A stretch of DNA of 64,000 bases, taken from Pieris napi. Its lineage: Eukaryota > Arthropoda > Insecta > Lepidoptera > Pieridae. Location of the stretch: assembly GCF_905475465.1 (NCBI RefSeq), contig NC_062250.1:5354501-5418500 (forward strand), given 5' to 3'. Both the position numbers and the translations under genes were made by a program. The notes below the pieces were generated by a model. It did not search any database, was not told where the DNA came from, and was given only the letters and a program-made list of their open reading frames with translations. Positions 45,588-57,199 of the stretch are shown in pieces. The number at the start of each line of letters is the position of its first letter. The stretch's first letter is position 1.

Positions 45588-45880
45588 AAATGAGTCTTCG
45601 TAGAATACATCCCAGCCTCCAGTGCAATTTATATCCTTCAAATTGATTGCCAATGTATGCTCAGGTGCCAGCACTTACCATATGTAATCTTGACCCTGAT
45701 TCACAGCCGGGGTCTCATTGGGTGGCTATTCATATAAACGTCGAAAGAGTTGGGGAATACTTTGATTCATTTGGACGTAAACCTATTGAAGCAATAGAAG
45801 GATTTTTAAGGAGGAATTGTTGCATGGGAAGGTACAATAGCGTTACGGTTCAGGATTATCTATGTAACCCTTACGTCTAA
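45588..45880 (+). pseudogene. Adenain-like (C5-type) cysteine protease fragment, Maverick/Polinton-like
   Basis: The readable frame 45647-45880 contains ICNLDPDSQPGSHWVAIHI and GEYFDSFGRKP. This combination (N.DP...PG.HWVA, then YFDS(F/Y)G) is characteristic of the C5/adenain-like proteases of Maverick/Polinton transposons and related viruses. The catalytic His (codon 45716-45718) and the acidic residue in YFDSFG are present. The later Gln and catalytic Cys are missing because the frame stops at 45880. In the same frame upstream, a TGA at 45644-45646 separates it from YPSN, which looks like a continuation of the same domain (45588-45643). It is therefore a dead fragment: interrupted once, truncated at both ends, with no polymerase, integrase or capsid gene nearby. 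A Ulp1-like cellular protease is a less likely alternative. Confidence 0.55.
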
Positions 45881-47111
45881 TTATATTATAGATAATGGTG
45901 TAAATGTAGGTTAGGTGTATTTATTGATGTTTGATTAGACCCGTAGGTTAGGTTGGGAGGTTAGGTATAGTTTCTTATTTTTCATTTAGAGCTATATATC
46001 AGGTAAGTGAATGTAGGAAAGTAGATAATTATAACGATGCATTCGTACTGAGTCGGTAATTAGATAGTGAGTGGGAATTTCGTGCAGGAAATAGTAGCTG
46101 ATAAGGTGGTGATAAGTAATTAGCTAGGGTTTTGGGAAGGTGATCTTTGAAACATTGGTCGACCATGAGCGGGCAATCGGTTAGGTTGGGGAACTTTGAA
46201 GTGAGGCAGTCGCCGGGAATCCATACTACCGATGTTTTTATTTAATTTGAAATTATTATTCGTAAAACGCAAATATAGTTTTATTATTAATGCTCCTTTA
46301 AATTAGGTCCAAATAATTATTGTATATTATTGTAAAATCGCACTCTTTTTTTGTGAACTTTATTGTAAGAAATAAAATACTAATCCATTGTAAATTTTCA
46401 TTATGTCTTAGTTAATATAAAAAAAGCATCATAGTCTTTAGTAAGAAGCGTATCAAATTCGGTATTTCCCTGTGGTGTTAAATTAAAGATTTGGCCCAAG
46501 AAATGGCATCAATCTATAAAATTCTATATTTTATCTACTTATATATACAATGTAAGAATACTTAATAATAAATCTTTACTAATTACAATATAATTTGTTA
46601 GTAATAATAGTTTACATTAATTGTATCAGTATATATTATATTAATAATGTTATTAATTCATATTATTTGAATTCGATCCCATGTGGGTATAAGCTCCTCC
46701 ATTTTCCACCACTTTTCCTATTTAGAGCTTTCAACCACCATATTCCTGCTACCATCGTAATTAAACACTGGTCGTTGTTCACCGTTAGACTTTTAGTCGG
46801 TCTCCGACACATCTCCTTTCTCAAAGGCTTTTCCATTTAGTTACATCCATTCAGTCCATAATAAAACTCTTATAAACACAAATTGTACGCCTCATTGTAG
46901 TTAATTTACTTCGTTGATGTCGACGTTGTAATTATTTTAAAAGTATATGATATTAATATTGCTAGGACAAGGACTTTCATTTTATACTTCTGCATTACAT
47001 TGTCCTGTTGAAACCACGTTGAAACGTAGCTGTAGGGTAACAATGGTTTTAAAATTAATTTATTTAAAAAATCTTTCACATCAGTGACTTCAAATAAATT
47101 TTACATACAAG
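45881..47111. other. AT-rich DNA, no gene recognised
   Basis: A few 'ggttagg' words occur at 45908-46180, but there is no tandem telomere-type array. No coding signal. Confidence 0.5.
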
Positions 47112-47210
47112 TAGCCTCGCGAGTGCGTTGCCGGCCTTATAGGATTGGGACACACTTTTCTGGAAGGACCATAAGTAAAATTGGTTCAATGTCGAGGTGA
47201 TAGGTGTGGA
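47112..47210 (-). mobile_element. LINE 3' fragment, decayed
   Basis: 'agcctcgcgagtgcgttgcc' then 'ttttctggaaggaccataag' and 'atgtcgaggtgata' is the reverse complement of the LINE at 24008-24364 with an internal deletion. Confidence 0.6.
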
Positions 47211-47768
47211 ATACTTGTTACGTGAATGGAAGTTTTAGCCTTTAGACTAAATAACACTGTAATAATCACGATAATCAACAACACAATCTCAGTATAGTAC
47301 AATCTTCAGAATTTTATTAATAAGTGTATTGCGCTTTAGCTATATAAAATCAGCACATAATAAGTTCAAAAGAAATTTCGACACATCGACATTCAAACGA
47401 ATATCAAACGTGTATGTTTAGTTAGATATTAAATATAGTACAACATTTTGAATTAATTATAATATACTAGAGTATATTATATATGTCCATACATCACAAA
47501 GTCATGTAAATGATTTTCGGTAATCATTGGCTTGACTTAATCCATTGAGTTGGTCCTATAATCAAACAACAATCTTGCTTCAATCAAGCGCCTTGTTTGC
47601 CTCAGTAGACGGCCATGAATAGGCCATATAACCTTTGATTAACCTTTAGATTTCTGTCAAATTGTTCGAAGGTAATAATTACGGAAGATAACACTGGTTT
47701 ATGTTTCCTATATGATACATTTTGTTTGACAATTGTCACTTCACAAAGGATTATCAGATGTAATTTGT
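47211..47768. other. AT-rich DNA, no feature recognised
   Basis: No coding signal or recognised repeat. Confidence 0.5.
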
Positions 47769-47950
47769 AATTCAGACAGTGGATTCAGCGTGCGTCTCTC
47801 AAACGAGCTCGTGCGCCTGCGCCAATGCGAGGGAAACGAAGTGCCACAGACTCAAAGATCAACGGCCTGTGTCAGACATAGAAGGATGACCTACTTGTTT
47901 ATTGACCAAAAATGATCAAAAAACAGTTACAGATATTGGAAGTCAAGAAT
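47769..47950 (+). mobile_element. tRNA-derived SINE, family 1, copy D (old, deleted)
   Basis: Keeps 'ttcagcgtgcgtctctcaaa', 'cggcctgtgtcagacat', 'ggatgacctacttg' and 'aatgatcaaaaaacagttac'. The B-box and much of the body are deleted. Confidence 0.6.
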
Positions 47951-48786
47951 TTTTTAATGACATTTCATTGAACAATATCCCAGGTTCGATATATTTCATA
48001 AGAAATACCATTTATTTTTACGTTTAATTCTGGAAAATATCATTGAAATTCAAAGTTAACATATATAATAAATAAGTTTACCTTGGTCAGTATTGTTTAC
48101 CTAAACAATATTGATTTATTCATTTCTTTTACCAAAGAGGTAGGCAGAGACAACAGTTCTTCAGTAGCGACGGTCCTGACTCCTGACATATCTATTCGCT
48201 TCATCCACTTTCATGACATTGACCATGCAAGCTCGGCGGTTATGGGTACTTTTAACTTGTCCCTTCTCTAGTACCTCTTGGATTTGGTCCAGGTATGTTT
48301 GTCAAGGTCATTTGTCAAACATACCATCTCATTCATCCGTTCTACATGGCATCCACCTAAGCATTCCCTTTCGTATCATTACGTCCCCTTTTAACCAATA
48401 TTTCTAATACATGTAAACCTATAATCATCTTAGTGTCCTAAAATAAAATTGAAAAATGCTCACAACTTTAATATAATAACTTTTGACGTGGTACCTTCAT
48501 AAATTAAACGTACACTGCAGATATCTAGATAATTTCATCTCGCACTCGTCTTGGGTCCTTTCCTAAATAAGTAAGGGACGTCTAGTCTCAACATAACCAG
48601 CTTTATGTGACCTGTCTTTGTTTTAGTATGGTAATTATAACTACATACACTGAACTGTGTATAAACTCGCAAATGTGAATCGAACATAAAATCTAAAGAA
48701 CGTTTATTATATGCAATATATAACAATGAGAAATGAAGCATGTTTATTACTGAAACTTAAAACGAAAATTTCGCTCACAATGTTTT
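47951..48786. other. AT-rich DNA, no gene recognised
   Basis: Short frames (48083-48271, 48213-48407, 48535-48741) show no domain. Confidence 0.5.
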
Positions 48787-49061
48787 TGACGTGACAACGT
48801 CTTATAATTCGATGGAGCCGGCTGCACGCACGAAAAAACATGACTCATGCGGCGTTACCTCGCTCTGAGGCGTTCCATTTAAAATTGACATAATTGTATT
48901 TATGCGTACAAATAAATGTAACTTGATCAATTCAATTGTGATTTCCATTTACCTCCTTCTCTATATTCGTACAAAATATCTATCAAACAAATAAAATTTA
49001 ATTTTTTTTTTGAAAAATGCAACCATCCCATCAATATTTTTTTATGACGTTGTCACGTTAA
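48787..49061. mobile_element. MITE-like element with 13-bp inverted ends
   Basis: 'acgtgacaacgtc' at the left (48789-48801) and its complement 'gacgttgtcacgt' at the right (49047-49059) enclose ~270 bp. The left part is CpG-rich ('ggagccggctgcacgcacga', 'gcggcgttacctcgctctga') and the middle is AT-rich. No ORF. I do not see a clear target duplication. Confidence 0.5.
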
Positions 49062-49562
49062 ACTATCGTCAGTAAACCGACTTTACAAACAACCGATTTT
49101 GTATGTAATTTCGATATAGTTGTCTCACTAGTGCGTTGTCAGCCTTTAAAGAACTGAAGTATAAATAAATGTACCACCCTCTACTAAACTACGCACAGGA
49201 ATATGTGGGGCAGGTACTCGAAGAATAAACAGCTTAAAACAGAATACGAAGTTTGAAAGTTGGGCGGAAGATGCTAAACTAAGACGAAAGACACGAAACG
49301 AAATCTTGAAATCTATTAAGTTTAGCGCGACGATGAAAACTTGCAGTATTAATTAAATATTAATTCCAGGAAAAAGGCATTGCAATGATTTTTATGTTCT
49401 CTTGAAGGTACTTGAGTCATACTTTTTTGGAAGTACCTCCAAATGGTGATACGGATGGGATCTCTGATATAGCAGGTATCTACTATTCTGTTAATTCCAA
49501 TAAACGAACGGGATAACGCAGTGATTTGTAAAATATTATATAATATACCAACGTGTTTTGTC
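49062..49562. other. AT-rich DNA, mostly unrecognised
   Basis: 'gtcagtaaaccgac' at 49069 matches the edge of the large satellite at ~22008. 'agtgcgttgtcagcctttaa' (49131-49150) is a scrap of LINE tail. Confidence 0.45.
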
Positions 49563-49775
49563 AAATATTTTTTTAATAACATGTGCCAAACGGACAGGAG
49601 GCTCATCTGATGTTAAGTAATATGGGCCATGGACTCTCACACTGCCAGAAGGCTTGCAAGTGTGTCGCCGGCCTCTAAAGAATCGGTAGTTTGTGACCCT
49701 AAGTCGAATTGGTTCGGAAAAAATTCAGTGGGCAGCTGGTTGATCATCGAATCGTCATCCAAAGTCGAGTTGGAC
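49563..49775 (-). mobile_element. LINE 3' fragment
   Basis: 'ggacaggaggctcatctgat', 'ccatggactctcacactgcc', 'accctaagtcgaattggttc' and 'cagtgggcagctggttg' form the reverse complement of 24170-24340, with many substitutions. Confidence 0.75.
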
Positions 49776-50793
49776 CCTAAGAGTCATCTTCCCTGTATAG
49801 GGGAGTGACGGGGAGCTGACAGAAATTCCCTTGGACAGCTTTGGCAAAGGACAAAATTAGGGAGGTGGGCCATTTTTTGCCCAATCTCGCTATGTGCTCT
49901 AGCATTGCCCTAGCAATCTCCCGATTGAAGAAGACTTATTTATATGCTTTTTAAGTTTTCGGTTTTGCACTACTTAAGTTTAGTACAATTTTAGTGTGAC
50001 CATTTTCTTTGTTACAGTAGTTGCTTAAGTTAGTACAGCTGGGGTTACAATAACTTTATAATTTGATTAACAGTTAGATTAGTTGATGTACAGGATCTTG
50101 TATGCATATGTTTGTGTGTTCTAATTATTCTAATTCGGTTTAATATATTTATTTCTCATTTAGAACATTTATTTATATAAGAAAATATATTAATATAGGC
50201 AAGAAACAGAAAACTTATAAGCGTTCTATCTAGCATTTAATATACAGACTAGGCCTAGTTTAAACGCTAGTGTTCATATTATTATGTACTTATAAGGTTA
50301 ACCAAAATGAATATTGTATCTCAACGCTTCGTTGCCTATTGTATGTTGACAACCATTAGAATTAGAATTTTAGTACAAATTGTAATGTTTTTGCGTTAAA
50401 ATTCACTTTTTTTTATATTTTACTACAGCTGTTTTGACTACAGCACTTAATTAATTTACTTAATTTAACAAAGCAAATCTATAATTTATTTTCAAGACAT
50501 AACTCTATTTCCTCTCCACTCTCCTACATGCCTATAAAGAGAATGAGAATTTAAACATACACAGAAATATGTCTGCGTCTATTGAATACTCTACTCTACT
50601 AGGAGTAACTTTTATATAAACCCCCTAATCGCTTTCTAAAATCTTATTTCGTCTTTTAATTCGATATCCAATTATCGCTAACGTCGCTTGAGTAACAATC
50701 GTAAATCATAACAAGTTTAGTAAATAAGCTGAAAGTTAGTTCTGTGAGATCTAAAAGCCATATTTTTATTTTATACCTAATTAGATAATATGA
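49776..50793. other. AT-rich DNA, no feature recognised
   Basis: No coding signal or recognised repeat. Confidence 0.5.
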
Positions 50794-51031
50794 GAGCATT
50801 GAGCCGAGTGGATACAGCGAGCGACTCTCATACCTGAAGTTGTAGTAGGTTCAATCCCCGGCTGTGCAACAACTTCTATCTATACGCGAATTTAATATTC
50901 GCTCGAACGGCGAAGGAAAAACATCGTGAGGAAACCGGCTGTCTTAGACGCAAAAAGTCGACTGCGTGTGTCAGGCACATGAAACTGACCACCTATATGC
51001 CTATTAGATTGACAAATGATCATGAAACAGA
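50794..51031 (+). mobile_element. tRNA-derived SINE, family 1, copy E
   Basis: Head 'gagccgagtggatacagcga', B-box 'aggttcaatccccggctg', body 'tcgctcgaacggcgaagg' and 'acatcgtgaggaaaccggc', then 'caaatgatcatgaaacagaa'. The 3' end after this is missing. Confidence 0.8.
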
Positions 51032-51535
51032 ATGAGATAATATCTAATATGAAAAAGAACCTCGGTTTGACTGATTCAAAGACTGAAATCGCTGTTACAA
51101 TTATAAAGCTACGCAAGGCGAGTTTTAAAGTTTATACTGCAACTAAAATGCCGGAAGCGTTCCATAACTAACAGTCCAGTCTCTTAGAGAAAGACTATTT
51201 AACTTCTTAATTCAAAGGGCAAGGCGGGTCAGGTCCCAGGAGGCTTGTTACCCCTCTATTAATACTCGAGACGTGAGTATAAACTTAATTTAACCCCACA
51301 CCGTAAGACAGAAACCCGTAGAGACTGACAAACTAAATAAAACTCGTGCTATTGCTTTTATTTCTTTGAGTAAGTTTTGTATTGGACAGACGCAATCTTT
51401 TTGTAACCAAACAACGTTCCTCAGAGATGGGGAAAACGTTTCAATTAGATGAATAAAATATTTTTTAGATAATTTAAATCATGTTGTTAATACAATAAAA
51501 GCACTTTTATGTACATTCTTATATATTTCGGGCTT
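51032..51535. other. AT-rich DNA, no feature recognised
   Basis: No coding signal or recognised repeat. Confidence 0.5.
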
Positions 51536-51735
51536 AGCAGTGATGTCCTGGATTCACGTGCGACTCTCGTCTTTGAAGACGTAGGATCGTCTGTGCACTA
51601 ATGGAATTTCGGCATGACTTAGACTTAAAAAGTCGAAGGCGTGTGTCGGGTACAAACGGCCATGGCAATACTCAAGGCCATACTAGTCCATTAAAAACTA
51701 ATGACCACGAAACAAATACAAAAATAATGTCTAAA
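51536..51735 (+). mobile_element. tRNA-derived SINE, family 1, copy F (internal deletion)
   Basis: 'cacgtgcgactctcgtcttt', then 'ctgtgcactaatggaattt' joins directly to 'ggcatgacttagacttaaaa', so the middle of the body is deleted. The 3' part 'actaatgaccacgaaacaaa' is diverged. Confidence 0.65.
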
Positions 51736-51779
51736 TTATGCGTATTTCCAATTATCTATATCCGATTCCAAGCATCTAT

Positions 51780-52215
51780 ATCCAATAGAAGCTTGGACAT
51801 TCCATCACACAGCTCATCCTTCTTCATCCGCCATTAAGTTGTGGAATATGCCCGACTCCATACGATCCCTAACATCTTTTAAAACTCTTCTGGGTTAAAA
51901 TTTCTTAACCATATCCTATCCTGCTCAATTGTGACTTTAGCAATTCTTTTATTAGCTCTTTAGTTTGTTTTATTAATATTATATAATATTTTTATAAAGG
52001 TATTATTTTAGATTAAGGTTCTATAATTTTTTTATAAGATTTGGATATGCACTTCTTACTCTTTACCCAAAATATTTCTTTTTTTTATAGTTTTTTCCCT
52101 TACCTGTTGCCTGGAAGGGATCGCTTGTTTGCGATAAGGCCACCCGTTTCATCCCTTATAATTTCTATGTATTATGTTATTTATTTTTGTAAATAAATTA
52201 ACGAAGTGTGAATAA
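51780..52215 (+). pseudogene. LINE 3' end, second family (CR1/Rex1-like)
   Basis: The coding remnant 'attccatcacacagctcatc' then 'ccgccattaagttgtggaat' corresponds to SHSS...IKLWN at 25490-25545, with deletions. The 3' UTR continues to 'cctgttgcctggaagggatc' and 'gcttgtttgcgataaggcca', a hairpin-like motif I associate with CR1/Rex1-type insect LINEs, and ends near 'gaataaataaaaa'. Confidence 0.7.
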
Positions 52216-54185
52216 ATAAAAATCTGAGACCACCTAATACTTTATTATTAGGAACTGAATTTTCTATTCTTATAAATATATCTGACGCATGACACTATAT
52301 TTATTGTAACTATCTATTAAATTATTGTCTTTATTTTAAACATACTAGGCAAGTTTTTGTCGCAATTCTACTTAGTAAATACTTTAATTTTGCTACATGA
52401 TAATCGCATTTCTTATTCCAACTCCCACGGCGTTGTAAGAACTATTACTTTTATTTTAACAATCGAATCTTATTTCCATCCTAGAAATTTTCAAATAAGC
52501 CATATTTACATAGAAAGAGGCTTACTTCAGAGAGAATATGTATGAGTACAATGGTTCGAGCCCTTTGGAATAAAGGCATGTATTAGTAGGATTTGCGGTT
52601 CGCTAGACAAGCGTAACTGTTAGACCGTGTAAGTCAAATAGAGTGTCGGACACCTTCACAAATATCCTCGAGAAAATCCTCTCGAAGTCGTCTCTAGGGC
52701 CCTTTGTAAACTGAGACTTGTTCCGCGCCGTTGACATAAAGCCGTTTCTTTAATAAAGTCAGAGCTTTAGTTTTAAGTGTATATATTGAATACTCGAGTT
52801 TAATGCACAATGCCTATATCGGCTTTCATGCAATTTGAGTATAGGAATAAATACAGAAAATTACGTAGCAGCAAAAGTTTCTCTTTGCAAACTTTGATCT
52901 AACTACTTAGTCCATTGAAATTTGAGGGCCAAACTGAACATTTGATAGAGGACGCAACATTATTTATGGGGCATGTAGGGGGGGTTGATAATAGCTTAAA
53001 CCCTAGTTTGTGGGGTTGGCGGCCTTGTCCCCCGGCCGTCATGTTGGAAAAAGGGGTGAAAACACGTTTTTGGCTATATCTCCTGAAAAAGTGAAAAAAA
53101 TTCCTATTTTGCTTAATAACTTTTTTTCTTTAGATTTTATCAAAAAGCTATATCAGAACCATTTTGTAGAGGATCTCTTTTTGAAGATTTTTGTTTGTAA
53201 CATTTCAATGAAATATCTAACGAATTTGATTGTTTGCTTCAAACTACGAGTATTATAACAGGCATATTACATACAGTAGTAAATATATTTTTTTTTTGTA
53301 AAAACTAGTAGTTATAAAAGGGGTTCCTAATTTCGGAACTAAAAATTGGTTGCGTTCCAAAAACATGTTCTCACAGTTTTGTATATATAAACGAGACAAA
53401 ACATAACTATTTGCGGCGTATAGTACGTTTATGACTAAAAGCGATATCTTGAAAGCAATTCATCTTTAGCGTCGTCCATTTTATTTGTTGAATGCTCCGT
53501 TTATTTGATTTCATGATTTAGCTCGCTATTGTTCAAAGTAAATCAGAAACATTGCTTATAATTCTTTTATACGAAAGTTATCGCTAAGTAGTTAATTCGA
53601 TTCCAATGTGATTTTTATATTGCATTTTGAATTAAGAACCTTCATAGCGATATTAATATATAAACAAGTGGCGTTCTTTATTTGAATTTTAAATACCAAA
53701 CGTATTATGATTTGAGTCATTTGTTACAGAGATGACTTTGACAAAGTGGCTTTTGATCCTAATTCTTTAAAAGCTCACATTTTATACGACAAAAATGTTT
53801 TGACTCACACGAAACGACGCATAAATGTAATTATAATATTCACCTGGAAAATTAAGTTTCTCCGTATGTTTTCCTACTCAGGGGCCAGTTTGTTCAAATG
53901 CAATTTCAAATATGGAACGGAAAAGCTGTTTGTACAGACTATATGTTTTTGTATAGTGCTGTAAGCTGCTTACTGTTCGTTGGAAACTACCCAACATAAT
54001 TTAATGATAAATTCTTCATACTCGTATCATGACACATAATATAAAGTGAAGTTTCGAATCCAACGGACATTTTTATTTATGACTCGATGTTTCATATGAT
54101 TTTTCTGGATTTCCCAAAGGAGGTTCCAAGTTTGGTTTCTTCGTGTCTTAACCCTTAAAGGTGCAGAATCATCAATCATTTTAAT
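52216..54185. other. AT-rich DNA, no gene recognised
   Basis: A patch at 52990-53100 ('ggccttgtcccccggccgtc', 'gtttttggctatatctcctg') looks like dispersed element sequence of unknown class. Frames at 53010-53258 and 53746-53964 show no domain. Confidence 0.4.
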
Positions 54186-54465
54186 CATTTTTTTTTTTTT
54201 ATAGAACAGGGGGCAAACTTGCAGGAGGCTCACCTGATGTTAAGTGATACCGCAGCCCATGGACACTCTCAATGCCAGAGGGCTCGCGGGTGCGTTGCCG
54301 CCCTTTTAAGAATTGGTACGCTCTTTTCTTGAAGGACCCTAAGTCGAATTGGTTCGGAAATACTTCAGTGGGCAGCTGGTTCCACAAAGTGGTGGTGCGC
54401 GGCAAAAACTGCCTTGAAATACGCTCAGATGTGGAACGGCGGATGTCGAGGTGATACGGTACCAC
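54186..54465 (-). pseudogene. LINE 3' end with RT C-terminus, minus strand
   Basis: The reverse-complement frame 54199-54465 encodes FLPRTTTLWNQLPTEVFPNQ followed by FDLGSFKKRAYQFLKGRQRT, nearly identical to 24028-24354. The poly-A tail appears as the poly-T at 54188-54200. It is 5'-truncated. Confidence 0.85.
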
Positions 54466-55537
54466 ATTACTTTGAGTTGGTTACAGCAGGCTCAGTAGTC
54501 ACCATGTTGCCTCAAGTTTAGTTATACTTAATTTATACGCACATATTTTCACCATACATGTAGTATGGTGTAATGGTGGGAGCTCCTTGCATTTCGTAAA
54601 ATAAACTTTGACTTTTAAAACACTAACTTAGAGTTGGATGTTCTTTTGGTCTCTGAGAACAGGTAGTATAAGTTTAGAAGCATTTATGAATTTAATTCCA
54701 TTTCACCTACTTATGTAAATAATAAAATAAAGAAGTTGTTTGTTATTATTAATAATAATGAAACAATTATTTAATAGGCCTATATAGACCTTAGACATAA
54801 CTGGAAGGTTACACAATAGTTAAAATAATACATACTTCGGATTGTAGTTATGCGTTGTACAGACATACAAACTAAATAATAAACTTATTTCAGAAAAACC
54901 GACCTGTCAGTATATTATTTACCTATGTTAAGAAACATTGTAATTGTTTTCATGCTTCCTTTAGAACTGCGCGAATACCCATACCTATCTTAAAAACTAC
55001 GTAACTGCAATATGTTTTTTTCTACGCAATCAGCCCTAAGGCAATGAGCGATGATGTGGTGATGTCATGTGGAGTGACTTCCCATTGGAAGCATCTCATC
55101 TTCTGTCTACAGCTACTGCCTGCCCTCTAGCTCTTAAATATGGTGACGTTTTAGTCGTCTCACATTCTGTTTTATGGTGAGTTGGCGAGGAAGTTCGTTC
55201 GGGTGACAGGTTAACCGCTCTTTGTATTTAGCTGCCAGTCTCCGGATTTCCTCTTTGATAGTTCTCATTTTACCTACTAGTTAAGTACCAAGGTACTTGG
55301 AAATCTTGTTTTGTTGCCGATGGAGTATGTTGTTATTACTTGCGCTGCTCCACAGTTGATCACAGAAATATAACTGATTTAAAAATCTTTTTATGCGATA
55401 TGACTTTGAGTTTCTGAAAAATTTGTGGTCAAACAAAAAATACACTACACTTAGCATACAGGTTAAACTCAAAATCCCCTTATTTGGAGTCGGTTAATAA
55501 ATCTAGATTATTGTATAATTTATTAGTTAACTGTTAA
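54466..55537. other. AT-rich DNA, no gene recognised
   Basis: 'tgtaatggtgggagctcctt' at 54555-54575 is the inverted partner of a fragment at 28895-28915. Nothing else recognised. Confidence 0.45.
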
Positions 55538-55692
55538 GCAGTGTCCTAGTTGTATCAGCGTGCGACTTTCATACCTGATATCGTAGGTTTGAACTCCGGC
55601 TGTACTCCTATAGATTTTCAATCTATGTGCGCACGTAGTTCTCTTGCTGGTACGGTGAAGGAAAGTGGCATGACTTAAATCTTAAAATCGAT
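55538..55692 (+). mobile_element. tRNA-derived SINE, family 1, copy G (3'-truncated)
   Basis: 'agcgtgcgactttcatacct', B-box remnant 'gtaggtttgaactccggctg', 'ggtacggtgaaggaaagtgg'. It breaks off where the family 2 SINE begins on the other strand. Confidence 0.7.
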
Positions 55693-55890
55693 GACATTAG
55701 CCAGCGTCAAGTATACGATTTTTATAATTCGTGCTTTTTGCCTTAGAAATTCGACCGTGTCCTCCATGTACGGTTTAGGCACTCGCCCGGTACCGCACAA
55801 CCCTCCCAAAGGCCCCCGAACCGGGAATCGAACCCAGTACCCTTCACCTAGCTGCCACTTAATAAGACCGCTAGGCTATGAGGCCCCCAC
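55693..55890 (-). mobile_element. tRNA-derived SINE, family 2, copy 2
   Basis: Reverse complement of the family at 30332-30575: 'gccagcgtcaagtatacgat', 'tgtcctccatgtacggttta', 'aaccgggaatcgaacccagt'. The tRNA-like head (minus sense GGGGGCCTCATAGCCTAGCG) is better preserved here than in copy 1. The open frame 55691-55993 on the opposite strand is incidental. Confidence 0.8.
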
Positions 55891-56335
55891 CTACTGTTTT
55901 ATAAAATACAATCAAAGAAAAGGATGCAATCTGAGCCAAGACTGTTTTTTTATTAATAACTGTAAAATAGTTGAAATGTTAAAAGCCGTATAAAAATGTG
56001 TTGGCATAGCTTTTACAAAGGATAGAACACAATAGAAATTTATGTTATGGCCTATTGAAACCACGTGAAAGGATAACATTAGAATATTGCGAGCGCTTTT
56101 GTATAGGTTAAATTGTAAATGGAAAATGTTTGGATGAAATTCTTTAATATTTAAATACCCTCTAATAAGTCTTTATCTATGTAATTGAAGATTCTATAAC
56201 TAGCATTTCCAGATTTCATTGTGGTTTAGCGCCAAATTTGAAATTAATATAATATTGCTAATCCGTGTTAATTATATTTCAAATTAAGTCATTTGTTTTA
56301 GATAGCTTTTTGGTTTGTGAAATTGTGGTTTTTAG
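55891..56335. other. AT-rich DNA, no feature recognised
   Basis: No coding signal or recognised repeat before the mariner relic. Confidence 0.5.
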
Positions 56336-56517
56336 TGCCATGGATAAACTGCGTACATTTTTCGAATATGAGTTGGAAATAACGCTGCGCAAACAACTTG
56401 AAACTGTAACGACGTGTACGGGCCCTAAGACTGCTTGCATAAACACGGTTCATTATTTGTTCAATTGTTTTAAATCTGGAAATTTTGACTTTATAAACGA
56501 GCCCCGCGGTAGCCTTA
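56336..56517 (+). pseudogene. Mariner transposase relic, N-terminal part
   Basis: From the ATG at 56340 the frame encodes LRTFFEYELE... and then VHYLFNCFKSGNFDFINEPR. This is the end of the mariner N-terminal helix-turn-helix region (..W/F..F.SG.FD..(D/N)EPR.GRP), which binds the inverted repeats. The match stops at 56514, at the TTA flanking an inserted element, and resumes at 57200. The ORF 56265-56645 runs on into the inserted element and is therefore chimeric, not a real gene. Confidence 0.65.
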
Positions 56518-57196
56518 AAGCGGCCACTGACGATACGTCCATTAATCCGAATGGAGTAGTCGTCGTCCAAAATCGTCCCATGAATGGTAAAAAAGTATTC
56601 CATTTGGATGGACGTCAGCCAGCTCTGGATTTCCAAAAGGATTGAAATCCATGCGTCCAGGCCAAATGAACGTCATCCGTGGCCGTCCGTCAATGGCAGA
56701 AACGTGCGCCACGCCATATGGAAGCAGTCCGAATTCTCCGTAAATGGGCGAAACGGCGTCCATTTTTTTGAGGTTTTTGTTTCAGTTTATGTTTTGATGT
56801 CGATGGTGGTGCATGTGCTGTGTATTTGTCAAGCGTTATAATTTTCTTTTTATTATGTCTTTGTCCGCGCGTGACTTTGTGTTGGAAGTAATAGAAAAAT
56901 ATAAATATATTTATATTATTAAATAAATAAAAGTATTTCTTTGTTTCAACCAATCCTTCATCCACCTTCTCTTAGGTTTTTTTTGTCTTTTTAATAAAAT
57001 ACACACAACTGCTGCCACCAGTAAAGTATTGTTTTCCATAGTATTATTTATTTCCGTTCCGTACGATTGCAAAGTTCGAAGTGACGCCATGCATCCAAAT
57101 GGAAGTATCGTGAATGGTACCGTATCTCGATAAATTTCCATTTGGAGTGCATCCAAAAGGAAGTCTACTAAATGGACGTATCGTCAGTGGCCGACT
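56518..57196. mobile_element. 679-bp TTA-flanked non-autonomous DNA transposon nested in mariner
   Basis: 26-bp inverted ends with 24 matches: the left begins AAGCGGCCACTGACGATACG, the right is the complement of AGTCGGCCACTGACGATACG. TTA flanks both sides (56515-56517 and 57197-57199), the target duplication typical of PIF/Harbinger elements. The inside has no transposase but repeats short words such as 'atccaaatggaa' and 'ccatttgga'. Several short overlapping frames here (56542-56763, 56584-56841, 56690-56965, 56911-57156) are incidental. Confidence 0.75.
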
Positions 57197-57199
57197 TTA

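Noticed and set aside
45900..46180. Several 'ggttagg' words that could be interstitial insect telomere repeat (TTAGG)n
   Set aside because: They are scattered single words and not tandem copies.
56265..56645. 126-codon ORF as a host gene
   Set aside because: It crosses the TTA junction: the first part is mariner transposase and the end is the inserted element.
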